A stretch of 64,000 bases of DNA from an uncultured Lachnospiraceae bacterium (GCA_910586725.1 CAJUJL010000005.1:20702-84701); one strand, 5' to 3'. Positions 17,640 to 28,700 are shown, counted from the stretch's first letter. The notes: generated by a model from the sequence alone, not told the origin. Translations and numbers: made by a program.

Positions 17640-20228
17640 ATGGCAATTGCAAAACAGATCAGTCAGGAAATATTCGAAGGAGAAGAGAGCTGCCGTTACG
17701 CGGAGCAGATCATAAAACAGGCCAAAGCAGACAAAATCCTTGTTGTATGCGGCAGTGCGTTCCGGCGTTCGGCTCTTCCGGAGATTTTTGCGGAAAACAA
17801 TATGGATTATGTTATATACAATGGATTCAGGCCGAATCCGACCTATGAAAACGTATTGGAGGGCCTAAAAGTATTTCGTGAAAATCATTGTGATTTTTTG
17901 ATTTCCGTCGGAGGGGGAAGCGCAATCGACGTTGCCAAATGCATCAAGGCATATGCCGACATGGACATTTGTGACGAATATACGGACCGGGAAATTACAG
18001 ACAGTAAAATCCCGCATCTGGCAGTGCCTACGACGGCGGGAACGGGCAGTGAATCTACTCAGTTTGCCGTTCTCTATTACAAGGGAGAAAAAAAATCTGT
18101 CAGCGCCGGATGTCTGCTGCCGGAATATGTTATCCTTGATCCTTCTTTTCTTTCGACGCTTCCGGATTACCAGAAAGCGTCGACATTGATGGACGCGTTA
18201 TGCCAGGCAACGGAATCTTACTGGGCCAAAAAGGCGACAAAAGAGAGCAGGAATTATGCGGAGGAAGCGATTACATTAATTTTGCGCTATGCCAAGCCAT
18301 ACATTCAGGCAAACGGCAATCTGGTAGAAATTTTTCATGGAGCGAATCTGGCCGGCAGGGCCATTAATCTTACACAGACCACATTGGCTCACGCGATGAG
18401 TTATAAACTGACTTCTTTTTATGGGATTGCGCATGGACATGCCGTTGCGGTGTGTATGCCGTATGTATGGGAGTATTTGGCGTCTCATACCGATTGCCTG
18501 ATCGAAGGGGTCAACCAAGAAGAACTGGAGCAGACGCTTGCGCGTCTGAATGAATTGTATTGCTGTCAAAATACGAAAGAAACGATCGCATTTTTAAAAG
18601 GAATGCTTGTGGATTATGGCCTTTCTGCGCCTGAGATAAAGGAAGAAGAGATAGAGATTCTCGCAGGTTCCGTAAATGCACAGAGAATGCGGAATTTTCC
18701 GGCAGTCGTTGAAAGAGAGGACTTAGAAGCGCTTTACCGGAGGATTTTGACAGAGTCCGATCAACAAAGCGTCCCCAATCAATTTCTTTACCATGTGGTA
18801 AGCGATCTGCGTCTTTCGGATGAGCATTTGTCTGAAAACCAGCCGTATACATGCGGATTTGAAGTGCGGGAGTCTAAATCAGAGCGCAGAATCAAGGCGG
18901 CGGCAATGCTCTTGGATGCGGTGTGGGCGTATGGCCGCAGCAGTGAGGAAGACGGGCATAGGCTCAAAAAGATCATTTCCGAATTGAGCATCAGTTTAAA
19001 CGGATATGCGCTCAAAAACGAAGTGGATGTCATCAATTATAAAAATGCCGCGGAGGGCATGAAAGAATTTAAACTTCCGTTCCTTGCGGAAGAGACGCAG
19101 GATGTGCAGGACATGCAGCAGAAATACGGCGTGTCTTACGCGCATGCCTGTGTATTGTACCAGATGCAAAGGGTGGAGGATGCATTTAAGCAAAACGATG
19201 CAAAGATTGCCGATGTGTTTGGCGTAAGGGACATAGAAACCAATATAAAAATTTTACAGGGAATGCTTTGTCAGTACGGTCTTCTCCCGGGGGAGCCGTT
19301 TGATGCGCTGGAAGCGCGCCGGATGGCGCTGTACTGGGAATATGTCAAAGTAAGATTTTATGACAGGAAATTTCACAAATATCTGACCAGGCTGCGCAAA
19401 GTACAATTGGAAATGATGGATGAAATCGCAAGAATCTGTGACAAACATCATCTGACATATGTTTTAAATTACGGCAGTCTGCTTGGGGCGGTTCGTCACG
19501 GAGGATTTATTCCTTGGGACGATGATTTGGACGTCTGCATGCCAAGAGAGGATTATGAAAAATTTCTGAAAATCGGGAGCAGAGAATTACAAAAAGGATG
19601 CTATATATACCATAGCGGAGAATATAAAGATTGTTGGTCTTCCATTATGAAAGTAATGAAAAAGGACACTGTATTCGTGCGGCGTCAGTACAATTTCGGA
19701 GAAGAAGACGGGCAGAGAATTTTTGTGGATATATGGCCGCTTGACAATGTAAGGTGGCCGGAAGAAAAACCGGTTCGCAGAATGAAAAAGAAAAAGAGGC
19801 TCTTAACGGCAATGCTTCGTCTGAAAGTACAGGCTAGAAACGGCGTGCCCCTTGGAAAGAAACAAAAGCTGAAGCTGTTTTTGGGCAAACCATTTTCCGA
19901 GCAATGGATCATTCAGAAACGCAGACAGGTTGTGACCCAGTGGAGGGATCTGGAAACAGATTACTGGCTTAGCGGAGGCGTATATGGCTATGTCAAGGAA
20001 ATCATGCCAAAGTCCTGGTATATTCCAACCGTTAAGATGTCGTTTGAGGGACATGAATATCAATTTCCGGGAAAATACGAAGAAGTATTGAAGCATCTCT
20101 ACGGAAATTACATGCAGATCCCACCGATTGACAAGCGCTATACACATGCTCCGTTTAAAGTGCAGATGGAAAAAGACGGAGAAGTTTTGTATTTTAATGA
20201 GATGCATTACAGAAAAGGAAAAAAGTAG
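17640..20228 (+). CDS. Iron alcohol dehydrogenase (phosphonoacetaldehyde reductase-like) fused to LicD
   Basis: An 862-aa fusion. Residues ~1-375 are a type III iron-dependent alcohol dehydrogenase: 'GGGSAIDVAKC' near 91 binds NAD(P), 'TTAGTGSEST' is the family signature, and an Asp in 'DALCQ' with His in 'HAMSY' and 'AHGH' form the metal site. With phosphonopyruvate decarboxylase two genes upstream, the substrate is probably phosphonoacetaldehyde, giving 2-hydroxyethylphosphonate. Residues ~375-575 are helical and unrecognised. Residues ~580-862 are a complete LicD domain ('NYGSLLGAVRHGGFIPWDDD' near 609). One chain thus carries both making and transferring functions, skipping the CTP activation step supplied in trans. 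Confidence 0.88.
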   Translation: MAIAKQISQEIFEGEESCRYAEQIIKQAKADKILVVCGSAFRRSALPEIFAENNMDYVIYNGFRPNPTYENVLEGLKVFRENHCDFLISVGGGSAIDVAKCIKAYADMDICDEYTDREITDSKIPHLAVPTTAGTGSESTQFAVLYYKGEKKSVSAGCLLPEYVILDPSFLSTLPDYQKASTLMDALCQATESYWAKKATKESRNYAEEAITLILRYAKPYIQANGNLVEIFHGANLAGRAINLTQTTLAHAMSYKLTSFYGIAHGHAVAVCMPYVWEYLASHTDCLIEGVNQEELEQTLARLNELYCCQNTKETIAFLKGMLVDYGLSAPEIKEEEIEILAGSVNAQRMRNFPAVVEREDLEALYRRILTESDQQSVPNQFLYHVVSDLRLSDEHLSENQPYTCGFEVRESKSERRIKAAAMLLDAVWAYGRSSEEDGHRLKKIISELSISLNGYALKNEVDVINYKNAAEGMKEFKLPFLAEETQDVQDMQQKYGVSYAHACVLYQMQRVEDAFKQNDAKIADVFGVRDIETNIKILQGMLCQYGLLPGEPFDALEARRMALYWEYVKVRFYDRKFHKYLTRLRKVQLEMMDEIARICDKHHLTYVLNYGSLLGAVRHGGFIPWDDDLDVCMPREDYEKFLKIGSRELQKGCYIYHSGEYKDCWSSIMKVMKKDTVFVRRQYNFGEEDGQRIFVDIWPLDNVRWPEEKPVRRMKKKKRLLTAMLRLKVQARNGVPLGKKQKLKLFLGKPFSEQWIIQKRRQVVTQWRDLETDYWLSGGVYGYVKEIMPKSWYIPTVKMSFEGHEYQFPGKYEEVLKHLYGNYMQIPPIDKRYTHAPFKVQMEKDGEVLYFNEMHYRKGKK

Positions 20229-20256
20229 TGACAAATGTCGAATAATAGGGTATGGT
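20228..20256 (+). promoter_or_regulatory. Possible promoter upstream of the PEP mutase gene
   Basis: GTGACA, a 17-bp spacer and TATGGT (20251-20256) at the start of the 126-bp gap before the PEP mutase gene. The -35 box matches 5 of 6, the -10 box 4 of 6. The rest of the gap shows no other clear signal apart from the ribosome site 'aaaggagg'. Confidence 0.4.
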
Positions 20257-20354
20257 AGTTCTAAAAGAATAATGAGAAGGAATTAAATGCATAGTTAAGC
20301 ATGAAAAATCTTATCTTATATAAAAAATGAAACAACATCGCAAAGGAGGCAAAT

Positions 20355-21650
20355 ATGAAAACAGTCTATTTGAGCATGAGTACAGACCTGATTCATGGCG
20401 GACATATTAATATGATTGAGAAAGCGGCGGAACTGGGAGAGCTGACGGTGGGCGTATTAACAGACAAAGTAGTCGCCAGCTATAAAAGATTTCCACTGTT
20501 GACGTATGAGGAGCGTGCGAAAATTATCGCAAACATTCGGGGCGTTGCAAAAGTAATTCCACAGGATACCTTGAGTTATAAGAAAAATCTTGAAACGCTG
20601 AAACCGGATTATCTGGTGCATGGAGACAACTGGAAAGAGGGATTTCAAAAGGCAATCCGTGCCGAGGCAATTGAAGTTTTAGCTTCTTACGGCGGTATAT
20701 TAAAAGAATTTCCCTATTCTGACGATGAACAGTATCAGAGACTGGAAGACGCTTCCAGAGATCAGCTGTCAATTCCGGACATTCGAAGGAGCCGTCTGAA
20801 AAAGCTTCTCGGCATGAAAACAACGGTAACGGCAATTGAAACGCACAGCGGCCTGACAGGCATTATTGCGGAGAAGACACAGGTATTAGAGGAGGGAAAA
20901 GCATATCAGTTTGACGCTATGTGGGTGTCCAGCCTTTGCGATTCAACGGCAAAAGGCAAGCCGGATATTGAGCTTGTCGATATGACTTCCCGTTTACAGA
21001 CCATTGAAGATATTATGGAGGTTACGACCAAACCGATTATTTTCGACGGAGATACCGGCGGAATGATCGAGCATTTTGTATACAATATCAAAACGCTGGA
21101 AAGAATCGGAGTTTCCGCATGCATCATTGAAGATAAAACGGGGCTGAAGAAGAATTCCTTGTTTGGCAATGAAGTAGTGCAGACACAGGATTCCATTGAG
21201 CATTTTTCCGAAAAAATCCGCGCCGGCAAGAAGGCGTTAAAAACCAGCGATTTTATGCTGATTGCCAGAATTGAGAGCCTTATTTTAGAACGTGGCATGG
21301 AAGACGCGCTAACGAGGGCGTTTGCGTTTATAGAGGCAGGGGCCGACGGCATTATGATCCATTCCCGTAAGAAAGATCCTTCCGAAATTTTTGAATTCTG
21401 TGAAAAATTCCGTGAAAAAGATAAGAAAACGCCGCTGGTTGTTGTTCCGACCTCCTTTAACAGCGTAACGGAAGAAGAATTTGCAGAGAGAAATATCAAT
21501 ATCGTAATTTACGCAAACCAGCTGACAAGAAGCGCATTCCCTGCCATGCAGAAAATTGCCGAGACGATTTTGAAGAACCACAGGGCGAAAGAGGCGGATG
21601 AGATGTGCATGCCTTTTAAAGATATAATCCGCCTGATACCCGAAGAATAA
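20355..21650 (+). CDS. pepM: Cytidylyltransferase-phosphoenolpyruvate mutase fusion
   Basis: A 431-aa bifunctional protein. Residues ~1-135 are a TagD/glycerol-3-phosphate-cytidylyltransferase-like domain with 'HGGH' at 14-17 (the HxGH motif) and an arginine-containing 'LTYEERAKII'. Residues ~150-431 are PEP mutase: 'EDKTGLKKNS' (259-268) is the EDKx5NS signature that separates PEP mutase from isocitrate lyase relatives, with 'FDGDTGG' and 'ARIESLI' around the metal and substrate site. It makes phosphonopyruvate from PEP, committing carbon to the C-P bond. The fused domain suggests the end product is activated by CTP. Partners are the decarboxylase at 15765 and the reductase fusions. Confidence 0.95.
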   Translation: MKTVYLSMSTDLIHGGHINMIEKAAELGELTVGVLTDKVVASYKRFPLLTYEERAKIIANIRGVAKVIPQDTLSYKKNLETLKPDYLVHGDNWKEGFQKAIRAEAIEVLASYGGILKEFPYSDDEQYQRLEDASRDQLSIPDIRRSRLKKLLGMKTTVTAIETHSGLTGIIAEKTQVLEEGKAYQFDAMWVSSLCDSTAKGKPDIELVDMTSRLQTIEDIMEVTTKPIIFDGDTGGMIEHFVYNIKTLERIGVSACIIEDKTGLKKNSLFGNEVVQTQDSIEHFSEKIRAGKKALKTSDFMLIARIESLILERGMEDALTRAFAFIEAGADGIMIHSRKKDPSEIFEFCEKFREKDKKTPLVVVPTSFNSVTEEEFAERNINIVIYANQLTRSAFPAMQKIAETILKNHRAKEADEMCMPFKDIIRLIPEE

Positions 21651-21682
21651 GAGTTGTTTTGTACAAAAGGGGGCGCTGCATC

Positions 21683-23677
21683 ATGGGAATCAAAGCATAC
21701 ATGGATGAACAGAAAAGAATCCGGCAGAATTGGAAGGAAATTTTAAAAAATAATCAGGATGCGATTGAAAACTATGATTCGGAATGTCGTTACTATGGAG
21801 AATGCTTAAACAAGCGGATAGAAAAGAAAGTATTGTATGAATCGGCAAAGGGAGAGCGGCAGTTTCAGGCGCTTTCCGCTTTATTCGAGTGTTTTGTAAA
21901 CAGACCGGATTTTAAGGAATATCTTCATGTGTGGGTGTTCCATAAATGGGGAGAATACCGTATTGTGAAAAAGAAATATGAACAGCACAAAAATGTGAAG
22001 TTTTTTGTAATCAAAGATGAGGTTCCAAAGGAATACTACGAAAATCTGGCGACTGCAAAATATCTTTTTCATGGCGGCAACTTCCCTTACTATTTTGTTA
22101 AGCGCGAAGAGCAGGTTTATTTGAGCATCCGGCAAATGGACGAAAAAAGGATGCTGTTTCTGGAAAATAATATGAACAGTTATCGCGCGGCAAATCATAT
22201 GCACAATCTTTTGTTATCGGACTTTGTGCTGACCGGCAGCCAGAAAGCATGTGATCTGCTGAAAAAAGCATTTAAATTAAAGGGTATTTATGAAGGCAGA
22301 GTCCTGATTGCAGACGCGCAGAAACAGGCCGGAGAAATTTTGCAGACCGTACTGGATCAAAAAGACGTCATAACGCCGGAAGGCGGATTTGAAACAGAAA
22401 AGAAAAAGCTTTTGTTTTATGGCGCCGGTTTGGCTATGAATGGGGTAACGGAGGCATTGCTGGCTCTTTTAAAGAAAATTGACTATAGCAGATATGACGT
22501 TACGGTATGCTGCCGTTTAAGGGATGGGATATACAGCCAGAAAAATCTGGAGCGGATTGATCCAAACGTGCGGGTACTGGTATCCAGAGGCACGGATCCA
22601 ATGACGGAAGAGGAATATCTTGCAGCGTTATATCTGAAAAAGCATGGCATTAGCGGCAGGGAAGAAGAGAAGATTTATCATAAAAACAGACGCTTATTCA
22701 AAAGAGCGGCATTGCGCATGACGGGCAATACATCGTATGACTGCGTGATCGATTTTTCGGGGTACGCTGTCTGGATGCCGCTGCTGCTTTTGGAGGTTCC
22801 GGCGCAAAAGAGGCTGATTTGGCAGCATCAGGATCTGAAAGAAGATTTTAAAACGATCAACAATGGAAAATTAAAGCATCTTCATGTGAATATTGAAGGG
22901 GTAACTTCGCTGTATCCAAAGTTCGATAAAATTGTAGCGGTCAATCGGCCCTTGATGGAGATCAACCGGGAAAAACTTGGATGCGCGGAAACAGAGGGCC
23001 GATTCTGTTATGCTACAAATATCATAGACAAAGAACGGCTGGATGAGAAAATTTCCGGAATTGAGGCCGATTCCATACTGACCGACGCAAACGGCAGGAG
23101 ATATCTGGTGGCTGACAGTGAAAGGTCTTCTGTGGACGGCATGATTAAAATGTTTGCTCTGGACAAAGAGGAAGGACAGTTTGATTTTGTAACGATCGGA
23201 AGGCTTTCGCAGGAAAAGAACCACCTGAATCTGATATTGGCGTTTCAGGAGTTTTTAAAGGAATATCCGAAAAGCCGTCTGTTCATTGTGGGCAAAGGCG
23301 TGCTGCTGGAAGAACTGCAGACGGTTGCTGCGCGGGAACAACTCGAAAAACATGTGATTTTTACCGGAAATCTGACGAATCCGTTTCTTTTGATGAGGCA
23401 TTGCGACTGCTTTGTCTTTCCCTCTTATTTTGAAGGACAGGGCCTTGTCGTATTGGAAGCCAGAATTCTTGGAATGCCGATTGTAATGTCTGATTACGGC
23501 GTGGCGGAATCTGTCTGCGTACCGGACGGACAATACCTGACCGGCATGGAAAAAGAAGATATTCTCAAAGGCCTGTTTGCATTTGTACAGGGAGAAGTTC
23601 CGAAAAACTATACGTTTGATCTTGAAGCATACAATCGAAACGCGATCGAGGAGTTTTATCGGGTTTTAGAGGATTGA
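21683..23677 (+). CDS. GT4 glycosyltransferase with a TagF-like N-terminal region
   Basis: A 664-aa protein. ATG 21683 is used because 'aaaaggggg' lies 9 bases upstream; the frame is open back to a TTG without a ribosome site. Residues ~1-220 resemble the N-terminal half of CDP-glycerol:polyglycerophosphate transferases ('YYENLATAKYLFHGGNFPYYF'-like region near 115-135), but the WHGTP motif of that family is absent. Residues ~240-664 are a GT-B enzyme with 'FVTIGRLSQEKNHLNL' and 'FPSYFEGQGLVVLEA', the GT4 nucleotide-sugar site. The stop overlaps nothing; the next gene starts 2 bp later. It probably builds the glycan backbone that receives phosphonate groups. Confidence 0.75.
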   Translation: MGIKAYMDEQKRIRQNWKEILKNNQDAIENYDSECRYYGECLNKRIEKKVLYESAKGERQFQALSALFECFVNRPDFKEYLHVWVFHKWGEYRIVKKKYEQHKNVKFFVIKDEVPKEYYENLATAKYLFHGGNFPYYFVKREEQVYLSIRQMDEKRMLFLENNMNSYRAANHMHNLLLSDFVLTGSQKACDLLKKAFKLKGIYEGRVLIADAQKQAGEILQTVLDQKDVITPEGGFETEKKKLLFYGAGLAMNGVTEALLALLKKIDYSRYDVTVCCRLRDGIYSQKNLERIDPNVRVLVSRGTDPMTEEEYLAALYLKKHGISGREEEKIYHKNRRLFKRAALRMTGNTSYDCVIDFSGYAVWMPLLLLEVPAQKRLIWQHQDLKEDFKTINNGKLKHLHVNIEGVTSLYPKFDKIVAVNRPLMEINREKLGCAETEGRFCYATNIIDKERLDEKISGIEADSILTDANGRRYLVADSERSSVDGMIKMFALDKEEGQFDFVTIGRLSQEKNHLNLILAFQEFLKEYPKSRLFIVGKGVLLEELQTVAAREQLEKHVIFTGNLTNPFLLMRHCDCFVFPSYFEGQGLVVLEARILGMPIVMSDYGVAESVCVPDGQYLTGMEKEDILKGLFAFVQGEVPKNYTFDLEAYNRNAIEEFYRVLED

Positions 23678-23679
23678 GA

Positions 23680-25680
23680 ATGGAAAAATTGTTAAAAAAA
23701 ATTGTTTGGCTGATGGGAGGCCTTCTGCTTGCGTATGTTGCCGTGGCGACGGCAGCCACCGGGAGTTTTCAGACCGACTGCTTTTATGGAGGAGGAGAAA
23801 TGGACGAGATTCTTCCTCTGACGCTTCAGGGAGAATGGCCGGGTCTTTCTTATCAAAATCCAAACGACGCTTTTTTTACCGTAACAGAAGACAATGCGTA
23901 CGAAAGCTTATTAATTACAAAGAAAAAATGGAAATATGTGGCGATTGATATATCCCATTTAAATTCAGATACTCTGACGCTGAATCTTATGGCCTGTGAT
24001 GAAGCGTGGAATGCGATAGAAGCGCAAACGATAGAAGCAAAAAACGGAAAAGAGATTTTTACATACAATTTACCAAAGTGTAAAAATCTTATTGTAAGTA
24101 TTCCGAATCAAAAAGGAAAAGAGTTTCGAATTAACAGTCTGCAATTTCGTAAAAAACTGGTTTTGTTTAACCGAAGGAACGCGGCGGCGGCCGGAATCGT
24201 GGTAATCTTTTCCTACGCTGCTTTTACCATTGTCATCGTGGTCTTAAAAAAGAAAAGAAAAATAGATATACTGCTTCCTTTCCGACGTGCGGGAGAACGA
24301 TGCGTCATGTGTTATTTTTGGTATGTGGAGAAAGCCGCCGGGGTGATCTATGTATGTAAGAACAAGCTGTCAGGGAGAGATTGCGCCGCGTTTGGCTCTG
24401 CGCTTAGGATCATTTCGCTGGCCGCCTGGATTTTAGCGGAGATCTTTATGCGCGGCTATGGCCTTCGAACAGAAGCCATTCCATTCCATTATCTGGCGGC
24501 GGCAGTGGTAATGTTTTTGTTTTGTATTACGACGGTAAAACAGCGTCCTCAAAAACCATTCTGGAACCATCCGCTTATTTACGCATGGTTTTGGCTGTCA
24601 GTGATTATGACGTTGTCTGGAATTTTTGTTCAGAAAAAATGGCCTGGCATTGGACTGTTGTATTTGTTCGTATACGCAGTCTGGTTTTATATCTGGGGAA
24701 ACAGCAAAAAGCCTTACCGGATATTAGCCGATATTTCTTACGCATTGAAAATCGTTTTCTGGATAACGACAATTATAAGCGTATTTGCAAGAACTTATAT
24801 TCCACGTATGGCATACAGCGGAATTTACAAAAACCAGAATGTATTTGTTTCGTTTTTGATTATGATTCTGGCGATTGATTTGTCACAGGTAAAAAACATG
24901 TTCCTGAAAAAAGAGAGGAATGCCACTCTTTGGATGTGCCTTAGCCTTGAGCTTAGCCTGATTTTATTTTTCCTGTTGGGAACAAAGAGCAGAGGCGGTC
25001 TGTTGACAGGTATGATTGTCATTTTACTGTGGATGGCGCATCTGCTGCGCAGAGGAAGCGCAAACCGAAAGAGAGCGGTATTCTTTATGCTCCAGACAGC
25101 GGTTTTGCTGTTCCCGGTATCTTATGCGGCGGAACATACATTTTTGTATGTACAGTCTGCAGTTCCGTACAGAATAGAATATACGGCGGCAATTGCGGAA
25201 GATGAAAGGATCCTTGATGATACGTATACAGGAGGAGAGCCCGTATATGCAGAAGCGAACGAAGGAACGCAGACGGTTTCTGCCGTTCCCCGAAAATCAC
25301 TTGACGGTTTGGCCTCCGGAAGAATTACTCTATGGAAGTCTTATATCCGCAAAATAAATTTATGGGGACATTTCAACAAAGAGATCATTAACGGAGTCGC
25401 CACGCATTCGCACAATGCATTTACGTATATCGCTTATTTGTATGGAATTTTGGCATTGATTCCTTATTTTGTCATGTGGTGTATGGTTTTTTCCCGTGGA
25501 AGACGGTATGCAAAAGCGGCCGTTCCCTATAGTTTTATGCCGTTGGCTCTGACTGCAGGTTTCTTTGTTCAGGCAATGACGGATACTTTGGAAGAGCCGT
25601 TTTCGGTAGAAAGCTGGATTATTGTATATATTGTAATCGGGATACTCTTTAGCTTAGATTCGGAGAAAGGAGAAGTATGA
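23680..25680 (+). CDS. O-antigen ligase/polymerase (Wzy)-like membrane protein
   Basis: A 666-aa membrane protein. ATG 23680 follows 'agagga' at a spacing of 6. One hydrophobic segment at ~6-25 is followed by a ~135-residue extracytoplasmic beta-rich domain, then about ten hydrophobic segments. 'GTKSRGGLLTGMIVILL' and 'THSHNAFTYIAYLYG', separated by a loop of ~120 residues, match the Wzy_C/WaaL pattern of conserved Arg and His around the external loop. Such proteins join lipid-linked glycans to each other or to an acceptor outside the membrane. In this cluster it may polymerise or attach the phosphonate-modified glycan. The large N-terminal external domain is not typical of plain Wzy. Confidence 0.8.
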   Translation: MEKLLKKIVWLMGGLLLAYVAVATAATGSFQTDCFYGGGEMDEILPLTLQGEWPGLSYQNPNDAFFTVTEDNAYESLLITKKKWKYVAIDISHLNSDTLTLNLMACDEAWNAIEAQTIEAKNGKEIFTYNLPKCKNLIVSIPNQKGKEFRINSLQFRKKLVLFNRRNAAAAGIVVIFSYAAFTIVIVVLKKKRKIDILLPFRRAGERCVMCYFWYVEKAAGVIYVCKNKLSGRDCAAFGSALRIISLAAWILAEIFMRGYGLRTEAIPFHYLAAAVVMFLFCITTVKQRPQKPFWNHPLIYAWFWLSVIMTLSGIFVQKKWPGIGLLYLFVYAVWFYIWGNSKKPYRILADISYALKIVFWITTIISVFARTYIPRMAYSGIYKNQNVFVSFLIMILAIDLSQVKNMFLKKERNATLWMCLSLELSLILFFLLGTKSRGGLLTGMIVILLWMAHLLRRGSANRKRAVFFMLQTAVLLFPVSYAAEHTFLYVQSAVPYRIEYTAAIAEDERILDDTYTGGEPVYAEANEGTQTVSAVPRKSLDGLASGRITLWKSYIRKINLWGHFNKEIINGVATHSHNAFTYIAYLYGILALIPYFVMWCMVFSRGRRYAKAAVPYSFMPLALTAGFFVQAMTDTLEEPFSVESWIIVYIVIGILFSLDSEKGEV

Positions 25681-25713
25681 TATAGTCTGATTTACATATC
25701 ATACAGGAGAAAG

Positions 25714-28700
25714 ATGGTAATTGAGCAATTTGGAAAGCAGAAGGTATATTTTGATAATCTTTCGGACGGTAAGATCAAAACTGTTTTCAAACAGATGAAA
25801 GGAAGAAAAGCTTTGGTCGTCTGTTCAAAAGGCAACAGGGCCAGGATCGGAGATTGTCTGAATCAATGCGGGCAAAATAAGGTCTGGTTTAGTGATTTTT
25901 CTTCCAATCCTGTCTATGAAGATATAAAAAAGGCGGTCGCGCTGTTTTTGAACGAACAATGCGACAGCATTATTTCCCTTGGCGGAGGCAGTGCAATCGA
26001 TGTTGCAAAATGCGTCAAGGCTTTTTGCAATATGGATGAAAAGCCGGAATATACGAAACAACAAATTTCTCCAAATGCCATAGAACATCTTGCCATCCCA
26101 ACAACCGCAGGAACGGGGAGCGAATCTACGCATTTTGCGGTTTTATATGAAAAAGGACGGAAAAAATCTATTTCCGATCCATCTTTGCTGCCGGATTATG
26201 TCTGGCTGAATCCTGCTTTTATTAAAACTTTGCCGTCCTATCAGAAAAAGTGTACGATGTTAGACGCGCTCTGCCAGGCAATCGAGTCTTTCTGGTCCGT
26301 GCGCGCCACGGATGAAAGTAAGAAGTATGCTTCGTCTGCAATCACGGGGATTCTTCGGTATGCAGAGCCATATCTGGAAGAATGTACGGACAAGCCTGCC
26401 GAAGCAGACATATTATGGGCGGCGAATCTGGCGGGAAGAGCGATTGACATCACACAGACGACAGCGGCCCATGCAATGAGTTATAAACTGACGTCAAATT
26501 ATAACATTCCGCATGGACAGGCGGTCGCCGTTTGTCTGCCGGGCGTATGGAAGTTTTTGATCTCAAACACAGAGAAATGTACGGACGTGCGCGGCAGGGA
26601 GTATCTGGAAGGTATGCTGCGCCAATTGACGCGGCTGTTTGGCGTGGAATCTAATGAGGATGCCGTAAAGGCTCTGGAAGCTTTCTATCAGTCTGTTTCC
26701 ATGGAGAAAGAAGCGGTTGTGGCAAAGGAAGATCTTGAGGAGCTGGCACGGTCGGTAGATATGCAGCGCCTTGGGAATTTTCCCGTAAAAATAGAAACGA
26801 AAGATATATATGAGATTTATGCAGGTCTTACGCAGGAAAACGCCGGGAATGACGCCGAATACATATACTGGTATACGGCCTCCCGCATGGCGGCTGTCAG
26901 GGAGGAGCGTTACAACATCCTGAAAGTAATGCCGCAGATGGCGGTTTGTTTTCAGGATAAAAAAAGACGGACGGATGCGGCATGGTGCGTTTTTAAATGC
27001 ATAGAATACGGTCTGTTTTATCCGGAAATCAAAACGGATGCCGACTGGAAGAAGGAATTTCAGAACTTGATGGGAAGTCTGGTGTCTTACTGTTTTCAGT
27101 ATGATGCCGGGATGTATTATTTCCGGCACGTCAAAAAAATCATTCGTCAGATCGAAAAAAGCGAATGGGATGCTTACGCCGAAAAACTTTCGGAGCTTTT
27201 GCATATTGACGCCGAGCTGGCTTATATCTTCGTGGCAAAAGCCTCTGTTTCCCATACAATTTCACAATCCATACAAGAAGGAAAAACAGCCGGGTTTATG
27301 GGCGTTCCGGACGACGGGTGGGTCAGGCGCGTCATGGACGGTCTGGTGCATCAGCTCGATTTGTTTGTATTTCATTACTTTACGGAGGAAGAGCAGGAAG
27401 TTCTGCGCGGTATGTTTGATTTTACCGATGAGATCAGGCAGACATTTTACGAGCAGCAGGAAAAAGTGATTTGCAGAAACATTATCAGCGCCTGCTGCCT
27501 TGAAGATACGTTTGAGAGACAAAGGCGGACTGCGTATCAGAAAGAGCGGGCTGCGTTTGGGCAGGAAATGTTTTCACATGTTATGGGAGAATTTGAATCG
27601 GCGGGCATTTCATATTCCTGGGATGATGAAGGCGGCCGTATCATGATTGGGGAAGGGGACGCTCAAAAAGCGGCCGGAATCTGCAAAGACAAGGCGGATG
27701 CATTTGGAAAAGCCAAAAGAGAGAAGTCTGTCATTCGTTTGTATAAAACGGGAACGTCATGGAAAGAAAGTTTCGATGCCAAAGAAAAGGAAGCCTTTCT
27801 GGAAATCGCATGGGGCGAAGAGCAAAAGAAAGAAGCAAATCCGTATCTTGCGCGGTTTTTCGATTCTGTTTACGCATTTGATGAAGAAAACAACAGTGAA
27901 GTCCGCACGAGCATAAAAGAGAGGATCAAAGAAGCGATTCGAAAGCCGTTTTGGAAATTAAAAATGCGTGCCAAAAATAAAGAGGATCAGTCTGCCAATT
28001 CGAAAGAAATAAACAGATTTATTGTTGATACAAAGCGAAAGATTGTATATACTCTGTTTTATAAGTATCGATACCAGGTGGATGATAAACTGATTTTGTT
28101 TGAATCTTATCATGGAGAACAGTATAGCTGCAATCCCAGAGGCATTTATGAGGCGATTCTTTTGGATGAACGGTATATTGATTATAAATTTATATGGGCC
28201 GTGAAAGACGTCAGAAAATATAAATATCTGGAAGAGGATTTTCGTACGAAAGTCGTCAAATCCAATTCCAAAAAATATTATATGTACAATGCAAAGGCCA
28301 AATATATTATTTTAAATTTGCTGTTGAAGCCGCACATCACTTTGAAAAAAGAGCAGACGTATATACAGACCTGGCATGGAAAGCCAATCAAGGCAATTGG
28401 CTGCGGCAGACAGTTTGAGACGGATCCAAGGAGGACGCTTGCGTCTACGGTGCGCCACTACACCAAAAATGCCAAAAAAATCACGAAGTTATTATCGCCG
28501 TCCGATTCCTTCACGCCGATTATGCGGGATGCTTTTAATATGGAGAAGCTTCACAGGCAGGACCGCATTTATGAAACCGGATATGCCAGAAACGACAGGC
28601 TGTTTCGTTATACGGAGATTGAACTTATGCGGATCCGCCAGAGGCTGGGAATTGATCCCGCCAAGAAAGTGATTTTGTATGCGCCCACATGGAGGGAACT

